Shown: one piece after another, positions 23,039-31,501 of the stretch
How the letters are laid out: each line of letters opens with the position of its first letter
Position numbering within the stretch: the first letter of the stretch is position 1
Assembly (NCBI GenBank): GCA_035720945.1
Contig: DASTNK010000108.1
Coordinates: 1-33,476, forward strand
DNA length: 33,476 nt
Reading direction: 5' to 3'
Source of the DNA: SCQX01 sp035720945
Lineage (GTDB): Bacteria; Pseudomonadota; Gammaproteobacteria; Burkholderiales; Burkholderiaceae_B
Program-made: the position numbers and the translations under genes
Notes under the pieces: generated by a model
Seen by the model: only the letters and a program-made list of their open reading frames with translations
Database searches by the model: none
What the model was told of the DNA's origin: nothing

Positions 23039-24130
23039 ATGAACGTTCGCGAGTATTACCAGAATGCGCTCGATGAGCGCGGCTATCAGTCCGACGAGGC
23101 CCAACTGGCCGCGGTGGAGCGTCTGCAGCGGTATTACGATGACTGGGTCGCGTTCAAACGGGCTCGATCCACCACGCTGAGGAAGATATTCCGCCGGCCC
23201 GATGTGCCACGCGGGGTCTACTTGTGGGGCGGCGTGGGGCGAGGCAAGAGCTTTCTCATGGATGCGTTCTACCTGACAGTGCCCGTGCGCCGCAAGACCC
23301 GCATCCACTTCCACGAGTTCATGCGCGGCGTGCATCGGGAACTGGACGAGGTCAGGGGGCAGGCGGACCCCTTGGATGTGGTCGCAACCCGCGTGGCCAA
23401 ACGCTATCGCCTGATCTGTTTCGATGAGTTCCATGTCTCGGATGTGGCCGACGCGATGATTCTGCATCGCCTGCTGCTGCGCTTGTTCGAGCTGGGCACA
23501 TCGTTTGTGATGACGTCCAATTACGAGCCGTCCGCTCTGTATCCGGACGGCTTGCACCGCGACCGTATCCTACCCGCGATCAAGCTTCTCGAAGAGCGCA
23601 TGGATATCCTCAATGTCGATACTGGGATCGATTACCGGCGCCGTACGATGGCCCAGGTTCGCACTTATCTGACTCCCATTGATGACGCCACTCGCGACGA
23701 GCTGCGCGAAAACTTCCGGCGTCTGTCCGACACCGCGCCGCAGAAGCCGGTGCTGCATATCGAACACCGCGACATCAAGGCCGTGGCGCTCGGAGGCAGC
23801 ATTGTGTGGTTCGATTTCGCCACGTTGTGCGGCGGTCCCCGCTCCCAGAACGATTACCTGGAGCTCGCCAGCCGTTTCCGCACTGTGATCCTGTCGGATG
23901 TGCCACGCATGGACGCGCGCAACGCTTCAGAGGCGCGCCGCTTCACGTGGCTGATCGACGTGTTCTACGATCACCGGATCAAACTGATCGTGTCGGCGCA
24001 GTGTCCGCCCGAGGAGTTATATACTCGGGGACCGATGGCCAACGAATTCCAGCGCACGGTGTCGCGCATCATGGAGATGCAGACGCTGGAATACCTGGAG
24101 GCCGAAAGGCGCCAGGCCGTTGTGCTGTGA
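23039..24130 (+). CDS. zapE: Cell division ATPase ZapE (AFG1 family)
   Basis: ZapE is an AFG1-like P-loop ATPase that associates with the FtsZ ring, and in E. coli it matters under stress and low oxygen. The 363-residue product has Walker A GGVGRGKS (64-71), Walker B LICFDE (125-130), FHEFMRGVH after the first strand, and the sensor region FVMTSNYEPSALYPDGL. The C-terminal SRFRTVILSDVPRMD and DVFYDHRIKLIVSA are typical. E. coli ZapE is 375 residues, so it is full length. The ATG at 23039 starts like the family. A GTG at 22982 would extend the frame through the hairpin and is rejected. Fusion to the end of the odh operon is possible but unproven. Confidence 0.9.
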   Translation: MNVREYYQNALDERGYQSDEAQLAAVERLQRYYDDWVAFKRARSTTLRKIFRRPDVPRGVYLWGGVGRGKSFLMDAFYLTVPVRRKTRIHFHEFMRGVHRELDEVRGQADPLDVVATRVAKRYRLICFDEFHVSDVADAMILHRLLLRLFELGTSFVMTSNYEPSALYPDGLHRDRILPAIKLLEERMDILNVDTGIDYRRRTMAQVRTYLTPIDDATRDELRENFRRLSDTAPQKPVLHIEHRDIKAVALGGSIVWFDFATLCGGPRSQNDYLELASRFRTVILSDVPRMDARNASEARRFTWLIDVFYDHRIKLIVSAQCPPEELYTRGPMANEFQRTVSRIMEMQTLEYLEAERRQAVVL

Positions 24131-24205
24131 GAACCCGCCCCACGCATTGACCGGCGGCCGCGGCGAATCCGGCTCGTTCCCAAACCCTAACCACCGTCAA
24201 GGCTC

Positions 24206-25537
24206 ATGAATACCCGTGTTCTGACCGGCATTACGACCTCCGGGACGCCCCACCTGGGCAATTTCGCCGGCGCCATCCGTCCGGCCATACAGACCAGCAC
24301 GCATCCCGATGTGGACGCTTTTTTTTTCATGGCTGATTATCATGCGCTGATCAAGTGCGACGATCCGGCCCGCATCAGCCGGTCGCGTCTGGAGATCGCC
24401 GCCACATGGCTCGCGGCCGGGCTGGACGCCGACAAGGTCACCTTCTATCGGCAGTCGGACATCCCCGAGATTCCTGAACTGTGCTGGATGCTGACGTGCG
24501 TGACCGCCAAAGGCTTGATGAACCGCGCCCATGCCTACAAGGCCGCGGTGGATCAAAACATGGCCAGGGGCGAGGAGCCCGACGACGGCGTCACCATGGG
24601 CTTGTTCTCATACCCCGTCCTGATGGCCGCCGACATTCTCATGTTCAACGCGAACAAGGTGCCGGTCGGGCGCGACCAGATCCAGCACCTGGAAATGGCT
24701 CGGGACATCGCCCAGCGCTTCAATCACCTTTACGGGAAGGGGGTCGATTATTTCGTGCTGCCCGACGTCCAGATCGATGACGAAGTGGCCACTCTGCCGG
24801 GGCTGGACGGGCGCAAGATGTCCAAGAGCTACGACAACACCATCCCGCTGTTCGAAGGCGGCGCGAAGGCGACGCGGGATGCGGTCATGCGCATCGTCAC
24901 CGACTCGCGCAAGCCGGGTGAACCCAAAGACGCGGAGGGCTCGGCGCTCTACACGATTTATCGCGCCTTCGCCCAGCCCGAGGAGTCGGCACGGTTCCGC
25001 CGCGAACTCGAAGACGGCATGGGATGGGGGGACGCCAAGGACGCCTTGTGCCGCCGGATCGAGGCCGAGCTCGGTGCCATGCGCGAACAGTATGCGTCGC
25101 TCATGGCTCATCCTGATCGCATCGAGGACATTCTCCAGGCGGGCGCGGACAAGGCCAAGCGCCTCTCCACACCGTTCATGCAACGTCTGCGGGAAGCGGT
25201 CGGGCTGGTGCGTGGCCGCGCCTCCCGTCCGGTGGCCGAGGCAGGCAAGAAGGGCGAACGGCGGGCCCGGTTCGTCAGTTTTCGCGACGACGACGGCGGA
25301 TTCCGGTTCCGGCTTTTGGGGAGTGATGGCGCTGAGCTGATGTTGTCGCGGCCCTTCGGCGATCCCAGACAAGCCGGTTTGGCCATGCGGCGCCTACGGG
25401 ATGAGTCGCTCGACGCGCTCAGCATTGAGCGTGACGGGGTGGTGACGGTGGTGGTTGATGATTCCCCGATAGGCGAGTTCGACAGTGCGTTACGGGAACG
25501 CGTGTGGCAGGCGCTGGCTGAATTGGCCGACAAGTAG
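24206..25537 (+). CDS. trpS: Tryptophanyl-tRNA synthetase with YegP-like C-terminal domain
   Basis: TrpRS charges tRNA-Trp. The class I core shows the HIGH-type motif TPHLGNF (14-20), the KMSKS loop at 204-208 (GRKMSKSYDNT) and DQIQHLEMARDIA for tryptophan/tRNA contacts. The core ends near residue 340. The protein is 443 residues against about 334 in E. coli. The extra tail contains RFVSFRDDDGGFRFRLLG and a DPRQAGLAMRRLRDES-type repeat, closely like the DUF1508/YegP fold; its role is unknown. Near the 5' end, nine T in a row (24319-24327) encode three phenylalanines (VDAFFFMADYH), odd for this GC-rich genome. No strong ribosome-binding site is visible. The gene is convergent with the ABC operon. 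Confidence 0.92.
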   Translation: MNTRVLTGITTSGTPHLGNFAGAIRPAIQTSTHPDVDAFFFMADYHALIKCDDPARISRSRLEIAATWLAAGLDADKVTFYRQSDIPEIPELCWMLTCVTAKGLMNRAHAYKAAVDQNMARGEEPDDGVTMGLFSYPVLMAADILMFNANKVPVGRDQIQHLEMARDIAQRFNHLYGKGVDYFVLPDVQIDDEVATLPGLDGRKMSKSYDNTIPLFEGGAKATRDAVMRIVTDSRKPGEPKDAEGSALYTIYRAFAQPEESARFRRELEDGMGWGDAKDALCRRIEAELGAMREQYASLMAHPDRIEDILQAGADKAKRLSTPFMQRLREAVGLVRGRASRPVAEAGKKGERRARFVSFRDDDGGFRFRLLGSDGAELMLSRPFGDPRQAGLAMRRLRDESLDALSIERDGVVTVVVDDSPIGEFDSALRERVWQALAELADK

Positions 25538-25641
25538 GCCGCGGGCGGAGTTCAGGGTTGGTTGGTTTCCCGCACCCGCGCTGACCAAGCCGTCAGGCAA
25601 CGGTATCGACGCGCACTAGTGCCGTTCCGCGCCGACCTGTG

Positions 25642-26490
25642 TCAGGCGGCGTCGGGCGCGATGGTCCTGGCGTGGGCCCGGCCGCGCAACCATTCCAGCG
25701 TCAACAGCAGCAGCACTGAAAACACGATCAATATCGTGGCGACCGCCGCGATGACCGGGCTGATGTTCTCACGGATTCCCGTGAACATCTGGCGCGGCAA
25801 CGTGACTTGTTCCGGACCGGCGAGGAAAAGCGTCACCACCACCTCATCGAAAGAGGTCGAGAACGCGAACAAGGCTCCCGACACCACACCCGGTGCGATG
25901 ATGGGCAGGGTGATGCCGAAGAACGTGCGCACCGGCCCCGCGCCGAGGCTGTGGCTCGCGCGGGTCAGGTTCTGGTCATAGCCCTGCAGCGTGGCGGCCA
26001 CGGTCGTCACCACGAATGGCGCGCCCAATGCGGCGTGGGCCAGTATCAGCCCGATGTAGCTGCTGGTCAGCCCATAGGGGGCGAAGAAGAGATAGATGCC
26101 CACGCCCACCACCACCAGCGGCACGATCATGGGCGAAATCAACACCGCCATCAGCAAGCCCTTGCCACGGAATTCCGTGCGGTGCAGTCCGGCCGCGGCC
26201 AGCGTTCCCAATATGGTGGCGATGAGCGTGGCGGATGGCGCGACGATGAAGCTGTTCTTCGCGGCCCGTATCCAATCGTCGGAGTGGAACAGCGTGTGAT
26301 ACCACTTGAACGAAAAGTCGTGGATGGGGTAGAGCAGCAGCGAACTTTCACTGAATGAAAGCGGCATGATGACCAGAATCGGCAGCAACAGGAAAAGCAG
26401 GATCAGCACGCAGTAGTATCGCTGCACGTGGAACCAGGCCTTTTCGATGCGGGACACGTAGGGTGGGAAGCGCGGTGGCTGTTTCTTCAT
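25642..26490 (-). CDS. ABC transporter permease, PotC type (polyamine/GABA-like)
   Basis: This is an inner-membrane permease of the spermidine/putrescine type, 282 residues, with six predicted helices beginning YYCVLILLFLLLPILVIMPL (about 25-44). The ATPase-docking EAA loop is ASHSLGAGPVRTFFGITLPII. It is last in a gabT-led operon and starts 4 bp after the preceding permease, whose end supplies the ribosome-binding site GGGTGAG. The C-terminus TIAPDAA is polar. The substrate is inferred from gabT linkage and family: polyamine, GABA or a related amine. Confidence 0.85.
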   Translation of the reverse strand: MKKQPPRFPPYVSRIEKAWFHVQRYYCVLILLFLLLPILVIMPLSFSESSLLLYPIHDFSFKWYHTLFHSDDWIRAAKNSFIVAPSATLIATILGTLAAAGLHRTEFRGKGLLMAVLISPMIVPLVVVGVGIYLFFAPYGLTSSYIGLILAHAALGAPFVVTTVAATLQGYDQNLTRASHSLGAGPVRTFFGITLPIIAPGVVSGALFAFSTSFDEVVVTLFLAGPEQVTLPRQMFTGIRENISPVIAAVATILIVFSVLLLLTLEWLRGRAHARTIAPDAA

Positions 26491-26494
26491 GTGC

Positions 26495-27787
26495 TCACCC
26501 TAGTCCGAGTTCGCGGCCGGATAGCCGCCGGTACAGCGAATAGAGCAGCAGTGTGCCCAGCAGCAGGATGAACCCCAGTGCGCTGGCCATGCCCCAGTTG
26601 ATTGTCTGGTTGGTGAAATAGGCCACGTAGTAGCTGATCATCTGGTCGCTCGCGCCGCCCAGCAGGGCTGGCGTGATGTAGTACCCGACCGCGATGATGA
26701 ACACCAGTAGCGTCCCCGCGCCGATGCCAGGGTACGTTTGCGGCACGTACACCCGCCAGAACGCTGCGAACGGATGGCTTCCCAGGGAGATGGCGGCGCG
26801 CTGGTAGGTGTTGGGCACGGATTGCATCACGCTGTAGATGGGCAGCAGCATGAACGGCAGCAGAATGTGCGTCATGGCGATGTAGACGCCCGTGCGATTG
26901 AACAGCAGATCAAACGGCGTGTTGGTGAGTCCCACGCTCATGAGCGCCTTGTTCACCAGCCCCTGTCGTTGCAGGAGCACGATCCAGGCCGCGATCCGCA
27001 CGAGGATCGAGGTCCAGAACGGAATCAGCACGCAGATCATCACAAGATTGGCCGTGCGCCTTGGCAGCTTCGAGATCCAGTAGGCAAGCGGATAACCCAG
27101 CACCAGCGTGAGCAGCGTGACGACCAGGCTGATCACGAATGTGCGGCCGTATATGTCGCGGAACGCCGACGAGCCGGCCGGAACATGGACGATGTGGCCG
27201 TTCATGTCGCGCTTCAGATCCATGGACGCCAGCAGGTAATAGGACGAGTACCGCGAATCATTGTCGATGATGGCGCGCCAGTATTCGGGCTGGGACCAGC
27301 GTTTGTCTATGTGGAGAAAACGGTCCTTGATGGCCTGGGACGGGTCTGGTGTGGAGGCGGTGGTGTTCGAGGCAGCAAGCGGTTGCGCGGCTGGCGCATC
27401 GTCGGCACCCAGGTGGCGCATGGTCTTGAACAATAGCGACCGGTAGCCTGGAATCTCATAGTTCAGGCGTCGAGCCAGTGTGCCCGCGTTGGCGGTGTTC
27501 CGGACTTTCCCCAGATCGGCGCCCAGGGCTTCAAACGCCACAGAGGGTGGTGTCGATGTCCTGTCCCAGGATTTCAGCGCCACCAATGTTCGCGGCAGGT
27601 TGTGGATGACCTCGGGATTTGCCACGGCGCGTTCGAGCAATGCCCCGATGGGGATGACGAAGATCACCAGGAGGAACAGCGCCAGTGGCGCGACCAGCAG
27701 AAACGCGCGCAGCTTGCGTCGGCGCTCGGCCCTGCGCATCGCCAGCCGGATCGCATGGGTATCGGTTTCGGAAAGGGTAGCCGTCAT
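26495..27787 (-). CDS. ABC transporter permease, PotB type with large periplasmic insertion
   Basis: This is the partner permease, 430 residues. Helix 1 is at about 28-51 (FLLVAPLALFLLVIFVIPIG) and the remaining helices start near 215 (RTFVISLVVTLLTLVLGYPLAYWI). Between them is a hydrophilic loop of about 160 residues, probably periplasmic, far longer than in E. coli PotB (whole protein about 275). The loop has a Ser/Thr/Ala/Pro-rich stretch (LAASNTTASTPDPS). The EAA coupling motif AAISLGSHPFAAFWRVYVPQ is normal. I recall similar long permeases in this operon type, so the insertion is probably a subfamily trait, perhaps contacting the binding protein. Confidence 0.85.
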   Translation of the reverse strand: MTATLSETDTHAIRLAMRRAERRRKLRAFLLVAPLALFLLVIFVIPIGALLERAVANPEVIHNLPRTLVALKSWDRTSTPPSVAFEALGADLGKVRNTANAGTLARRLNYEIPGYRSLLFKTMRHLGADDAPAAQPLAASNTTASTPDPSQAIKDRFLHIDKRWSQPEYWRAIIDNDSRYSSYYLLASMDLKRDMNGHIVHVPAGSSAFRDIYGRTFVISLVVTLLTLVLGYPLAYWISKLPRRTANLVMICVLIPFWTSILVRIAAWIVLLQRQGLVNKALMSVGLTNTPFDLLFNRTGVYIAMTHILLPFMLLPIYSVMQSVPNTYQRAAISLGSHPFAAFWRVYVPQTYPGIGAGTLLVFIIAVGYYITPALLGGASDQMISYYVAYFTNQTINWGMASALGFILLLGTLLLYSLYRRLSGRELGLG

Positions 27788-27809
27788 GCCGGTGTTCGCT
27801 CGAGGGAGG

Positions 27810-27831
27810 GCCCGCCGCCTGCGCGGCGGGC
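27810..27831 (-). terminator. Attenuating hairpin between binding-protein and permease genes
   Basis: GCCCGCCGC-CTGC-GCGGCGGGC is a perfect 9-bp, all-GC stem with a 4-nt loop in the 70-bp gap after the binding-protein gene. There is no T-run on the minus strand, so a 3'-end-stabilising or attenuating role is more likely than full termination. The glt operon has the same arrangement. Confidence 0.5.
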
Positions 27832-27857
27832 TGGCATCGGAAAAGTCACCGACCTGG

Positions 27858-28907
27858 TTATTGTGTGGACCAGGCGGTGAAGCGCTGTTCGAGTTCCTCG
27901 CCGTGATCGGCCCAGAAGTTATAGCTGGAGAGCAGGGCGTTCTTGCCGTTCTCGGGTGAATTGGGCAGTTCAGCCAGAATCTTCGGACTGAGTTTCCCTA
28001 TGGCGTGCTTGTTGACGGGCCCGTAGGAAATCTGTTCGGCGTAGGCGGCCTGGGGGCCAGGCGACGTGGCGAACTTGATGAATTGCTCGGCCAGAGCCTT
28101 GTTGGGGGAGCCCGTGGGAATGACCCAATAGTCCAGATCGTAGATATTCTGATTCCAGACGGTCTTCAGCGATTGGTGATCGTCTTTGTTGGCGGCGCTG
28201 ATGCGCCCGTTATAGGCGGTGGACATGACCACGTCGCCGGCGGCCAGCATTTGCGGGGGTTGCGCACCCGCTTCCCACCACTGGATGTACGGTTTGAGCT
28301 CGGTGAGTTTCTTGAAGGCGCGGTTCACGCCCTCGGGCGTGCCCAATACTTTGTAGACGTCCTTTGGCGCCACGCCGTCGGCCATGAGCGCGAATTCCAG
28401 GTTGTAGCGTGCACCTTTGCGCATGCCGCGTTTGCCCGGGAATTTCTTCACGTTCCAGAAGTCGGCCCAGCTCTTGGGCGCGGTCTTCAGGGTCTTGCCG
28501 TTGTAGGCCAGCACGGTGGACCACACGAACGCTCCGATTCCGCATTCACGCACAGCCGCGGGGATGAAGTCGGACTTCTTACCGATATGATCCCAGTTCA
28601 GTTTCTCGTAGAGCCCCTCGTCGCAGCCACGGCCCAGGTCGCCGGTCTCGACTTCGACGGCGTCCCACACGACATTGTGCGTGTCGACCATGGCCTTGAC
28701 CTTGGCCTGCTCGCCGTTATAGGCAACGGCAATGATGTTCTTGCCCATTTTCTTCTCGAGCGGCTTGATGAAGGCGACCTTCTGGGCGTCCCCGTTGGCA
28801 CCACCGAAGTTCACGACGGTCAGGTCGCGCGCGTGGGCTGTGCCGACTCCCATGGCGGCGATGGCGGATACGATGGCGAGAGAACAGAGTGTCTTGCTGG
28901 TTTTCAT
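27858..28907 (-). CDS. ABC transporter periplasmic binding protein, PotD-like
   Basis: This is the periplasmic receptor for the importer, 349 residues. The signal peptide (MKTSKTLCSLAIVSAIAAMG..., cleavage after AHA, residue 26) is followed by the start DLTVVNFGGANGDAQKVAF. Further features are DAVEVETGDLGRGCDEGLYEKL, WADFWNVKKFPGKRGMRKG and MSTAYNGRISAANK, all typical of the spermidine/putrescine-binding (SBP_bac_8 type) group. A good GGAGA precedes the ATG at 28907. Location next to gabT suggests GABA, putrescine or a related amine, but the sequence alone cannot settle the ligand. Confidence 0.87.
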   Translation of the reverse strand: MKTSKTLCSLAIVSAIAAMGVGTAHARDLTVVNFGGANGDAQKVAFIKPLEKKMGKNIIAVAYNGEQAKVKAMVDTHNVVWDAVEVETGDLGRGCDEGLYEKLNWDHIGKKSDFIPAAVRECGIGAFVWSTVLAYNGKTLKTAPKSWADFWNVKKFPGKRGMRKGARYNLEFALMADGVAPKDVYKVLGTPEGVNRAFKKLTELKPYIQWWEAGAQPPQMLAAGDVVMSTAYNGRISAANKDDHQSLKTVWNQNIYDLDYWVIPTGSPNKALAEQFIKFATSPGPQAAYAEQISYGPVNKHAIGKLSPKILAELPNSPENGKNALLSSYNFWADHGEELEQRFTAWSTQ

Positions 28908-28985
28908 GGATTGTCTCCGTTTTGGTTTGGTATGTGTGACACGCGGGTGCTGCGGGAAGTGATCGATGGTGTGATGAGGAGGGCG

Positions 28986-30083
28986 TCAGGGGCTGAAGAC
29001 CCTGGCGTGTTCGGTGGGGATGGAAAGCAGTATCGAGTCCCCCGCTCTGGCGCGGCCAAGGGCGTCTTTCTGGTCCAGGGGAAGCTTGACGAACAACGTG
29101 GTCGACTCCAGCGCCTGGCAACGCAGCCGGATGTGGTCGCCAAAATAGACCTGATCCAGCGCCTGGACGCGGATCGCGTTGGTGGTTTGCGATCCATCGG
29201 CGATGCGCAATCGTTCGGGGCGGATGGCAAGCACACAGGCCGCACCGACCCGCAGCGCGCCGATGTTCAGCGCGGTGATCAAGGTGTCATCGGGGAGCCG
29301 CACCTGGCACCGGCCGTCCTGTTCCGACTCGATCACGCCATCGATCTGGTTGCAGTCTCCCACGAAGCCGGCGACGAACCTGTTTTGCGGCTCTTCGTAC
29401 AGTGTGCGCACTGGCGAAATCTGCTGAATCACGCCTTGGTCGAACACCGCCACGCGATCGGACATGGTCAGCGCTTCGCTCTGATCGTGCGTGACATAGA
29501 CGAACGTGACACCCAGGGATCGATGCAAGGCTTTGAGTTCGAGTTGCATGTGCTCGCGCAACTGTTTGTCCAGGGCTCCGAGAGGTTCGTCCATGAGAAC
29601 GAGCTTGGGATCGAATACCAGGGCGCGCGCCAGCGCGATGCGTTGTTGCTGCCCACCGGACAATTGACCCGGATAACGCTTCGCGAACGCACTCATCTGC
29701 ACCATGGCCAGGGCCTCGGCGACACGCTTGGCGCGTTCGGCGGTCGGCACATGGCGAACCTTGAGCGGGTAGTGCAGATTCTTTTCAACCGTCATGTGCG
29801 GGAACAAGGCATAGTTCTGGAACACCATGCCGATGTTGCGTTTGTGCGGAGGCACGTCGTTCAGGCGTTGACCGTCGAGAAAGATGTCGCCAGCGGTCGG
29901 AAACTCGAACCCGGCGAGCATCATCAGGCAAGTGGTCTTGCCAGAGCCCGATGGCCCCAGCAGCGACAGGAATTCGCCCGGCCGTATGTCCAGGTTCAGA
30001 TTCTTGACCACAAGCGCCTCGCCGTCGTAGGACTTCTGCACGCCGCGAAAACTGACTAGGGGTTCGGAAGGGGTGATGGCCAC
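28986..30083 (-). CDS. ABC transporter ATPase, PotA-like
   Basis: This is the ATPase of the importer, 365 residues. Walker A is GPSGSGKT (43-50), the Q-loop VFQNYALFPH (87-96), the signature LSGGQQQR (141-148), Walker B with D-loop LVLMDEPLGALD (161-172), and the switch histidine is in YVTHDQSEA. A C-terminal TOBE domain follows (RVQALDQVYFGDHIRLRC), usual for polyamine and other CUT1/MOI-type ATPases. It is the second gene of the gabT operon, 41 bp after gabT, and 78 bp before the binding-protein gene. Confidence 0.9.
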   Translation of the reverse strand: MAITPSEPLVSFRGVQKSYDGEALVVKNLNLDIRPGEFLSLLGPSGSGKTTCLMMLAGFEFPTAGDIFLDGQRLNDVPPHKRNIGMVFQNYALFPHMTVEKNLHYPLKVRHVPTAERAKRVAEALAMVQMSAFAKRYPGQLSGGQQQRIALARALVFDPKLVLMDEPLGALDKQLREHMQLELKALHRSLGVTFVYVTHDQSEALTMSDRVAVFDQGVIQQISPVRTLYEEPQNRFVAGFVGDCNQIDGVIESEQDGRCQVRLPDDTLITALNIGALRVGAACVLAIRPERLRIADGSQTTNAIRVQALDQVYFGDHIRLRCQALESTTLFVKLPLDQKDALGRARAGDSILLSIPTEHARVFSP

Positions 30084-30124
30084 GTGGTGGTCTCTTCTGG
30101 GCTGTGTGTTGGCGGATGGTGTCG

Positions 30125-31390
30125 TCAGCTTCGAATCGCTTCGGACAGGATGTGCAGCCCTTCATCGAGCACCGTGTCTTCGATGGTGAGGGGGAACAGA
30201 AAGCGGATCACGTTACCGTGTACGCCGCATGTCAACAGAACCAGGCCGTTTTGCAAGGCGCGTTTCTGAATGCTTGCGGCTAGTTCTGGATTGGGCCGGC
30301 GATCATCAGGATGATGGAATTCGACCGCGATCATGGCCCCCAGGCCGCGCACTTCGGCGATGGCCGGCGTTGACGCCGCCAGATCGTTCAACGTGGTGCG
30401 CAGCTTGGCGCCCATGATGTTGGCGCGCTCGACCAGTTTTTCGGAATCGATGATGTCAAGCACCGCGAGCGCCGATGCCACGGCCAGGGGGTTGCCCGCG
30501 TAGGTGCCGCCCAGCGCGCCGGGCGCTGGCGCGTCCATGATCTCGGCACGGCCGCATACGCCGGAAAGGGGCATGCCGCCCGCCAGGCTCTTCGCCATGG
30601 TCATGAGATCGGGTATCACGCCCGAGTGCTCCATGGCGAACATCTTGCCGGTGCGCCCGAACCCTGTCTGGACCTCATCGGCGATGAGCAGGATGCCGTG
30701 CTGATCGCAAAGAGCGCGCAGCGCCCGCAGGAATTCCGGCGGTGCCACGTAAAACCCGCCCTCACCCTGCACGGGCTCGACAATGATGGCGGCCACGCGG
30801 CGTGGGTCGATGTCAGCCTTGAACAGGGCGGCGATCGCGTCCAGAGAATCCTGCACGCTGACACCATGCAGGGCGTTGGGGAACGGCGCGTGGTACACGT
30901 CGCCAGGGAATGGTCCGAAACCCAGCTTGTAGGGGGCAACCTTGCCCGTGAGCGCCAATCCCATGAACGTGCGGCCATGGAAGGCACCCGAGAAGGCAAT
31001 GACACCGCTGCGCCCCGTGGCGGCACGCGCGATCTTCACCGCGTTTTCGACGGCCTCGGCACCTGTTGTGAAGAGTGCTGTTTTCTTCTGGTGATCGCCG
31101 GGGGCGCGCTCGTTGATTTTCTCAGCCAACTCCACGTAGCTGGAATATGGCGAAATCTGGAACGCGGTATGGGTGAACTTGCTCAACTGCTGGGAAATGG
31201 CGGCGACCACGCGCGGATGGCAGTGCCCGGTGTTGGTGACCGCGATACCCGCTGCGAAATCGATGTAGCGGCGCCCTTGAACGTCCCAGAGTTCGGCATT
31301 GAGCGCGCGTTCCGTGTAGAAGTCGCAAAGAATGCCAATGCCGCTGGGCGTCGCGTTGGATTTCCGGGTCTGCCAGGATTGATTGTCCAT
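30125..31390 (-). CDS. gabT: 4-aminobutyrate-2-oxoglutarate aminotransferase
   Basis: GabT moves the amino group of 4-aminobutyrate to 2-oxoglutarate, giving succinate semialdehyde and glutamate; it depends on pyridoxal phosphate (PLP). The 421-residue product has the PLP-binding lysine Lys267 (MAKSLAGG), Asp238 in LLIADEVQTGFGRTG, the phosphate-binding TTGAEAVENAVK (108-119) and EPVQGEGGF (205-213), positions nearly the same as E. coli GabT. The ATG at 31390 begins a normal-length protein. It leads the operon with the importer, so import and breakdown of one amine are probably coupled. No succinate-semialdehyde dehydrogenase gene (gabD) is present here. Related omega-aminotransferases remain possible. 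Confidence 0.87.
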   Translation of the reverse strand: MDNQSWQTRKSNATPSGIGILCDFYTERALNAELWDVQGRRYIDFAAGIAVTNTGHCHPRVVAAISQQLSKFTHTAFQISPYSSYVELAEKINERAPGDHQKKTALFTTGAEAVENAVKIARAATGRSGVIAFSGAFHGRTFMGLALTGKVAPYKLGFGPFPGDVYHAPFPNALHGVSVQDSLDAIAALFKADIDPRRVAAIIVEPVQGEGGFYVAPPEFLRALRALCDQHGILLIADEVQTGFGRTGKMFAMEHSGVIPDLMTMAKSLAGGMPLSGVCGRAEIMDAPAPGALGGTYAGNPLAVASALAVLDIIDSEKLVERANIMGAKLRTTLNDLAASTPAIAEVRGLGAMIAVEFHHPDDRRPNPELAASIQKRALQNGLVLLTCGVHGNVIRFLFPLTIEDTVLDEGLHILSEAIRS

Positions 31391-31437
31391 GATGATCAGT
31401 TGGGGCGTGTTGAGGGTTGCGCGATGATGTGGTAGCG

Positions 31438-31479
31438 GCCATTATGCCGACAGTCTGGTCTACAATCTAGAGCCATTAT
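31438..31479. promoter_or_regulatory. Candidate operator in the gabT/MocR divergent region
   Basis: GCCATTAT occurs twice in direct orientation, at 31438-31445 and 31472-31479, a 34-bp period. The first copy overlaps CATAAT on the minus strand (31446-31441), a candidate -10 for gabT. The second lies just after TACAAT (31461-31466), a candidate -10 for the regulator gene. GabR-type regulators bind paired direct repeats in such regions, so I suggest autoregulation plus control of gabT. Confidence 0.45.
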
Positions 31480-31501
31480 TGAAAATTTCATGGAGCCAAT
31501 C

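Noticed and set aside
28005..30059. 684-codon open frame on plus, antisense to the binding-protein and ATPase genes
   Set aside because: It crosses the intergenic gap without a stop, which is unusual, but has no family features, and both minus-strand genes are clear with intact motifs.
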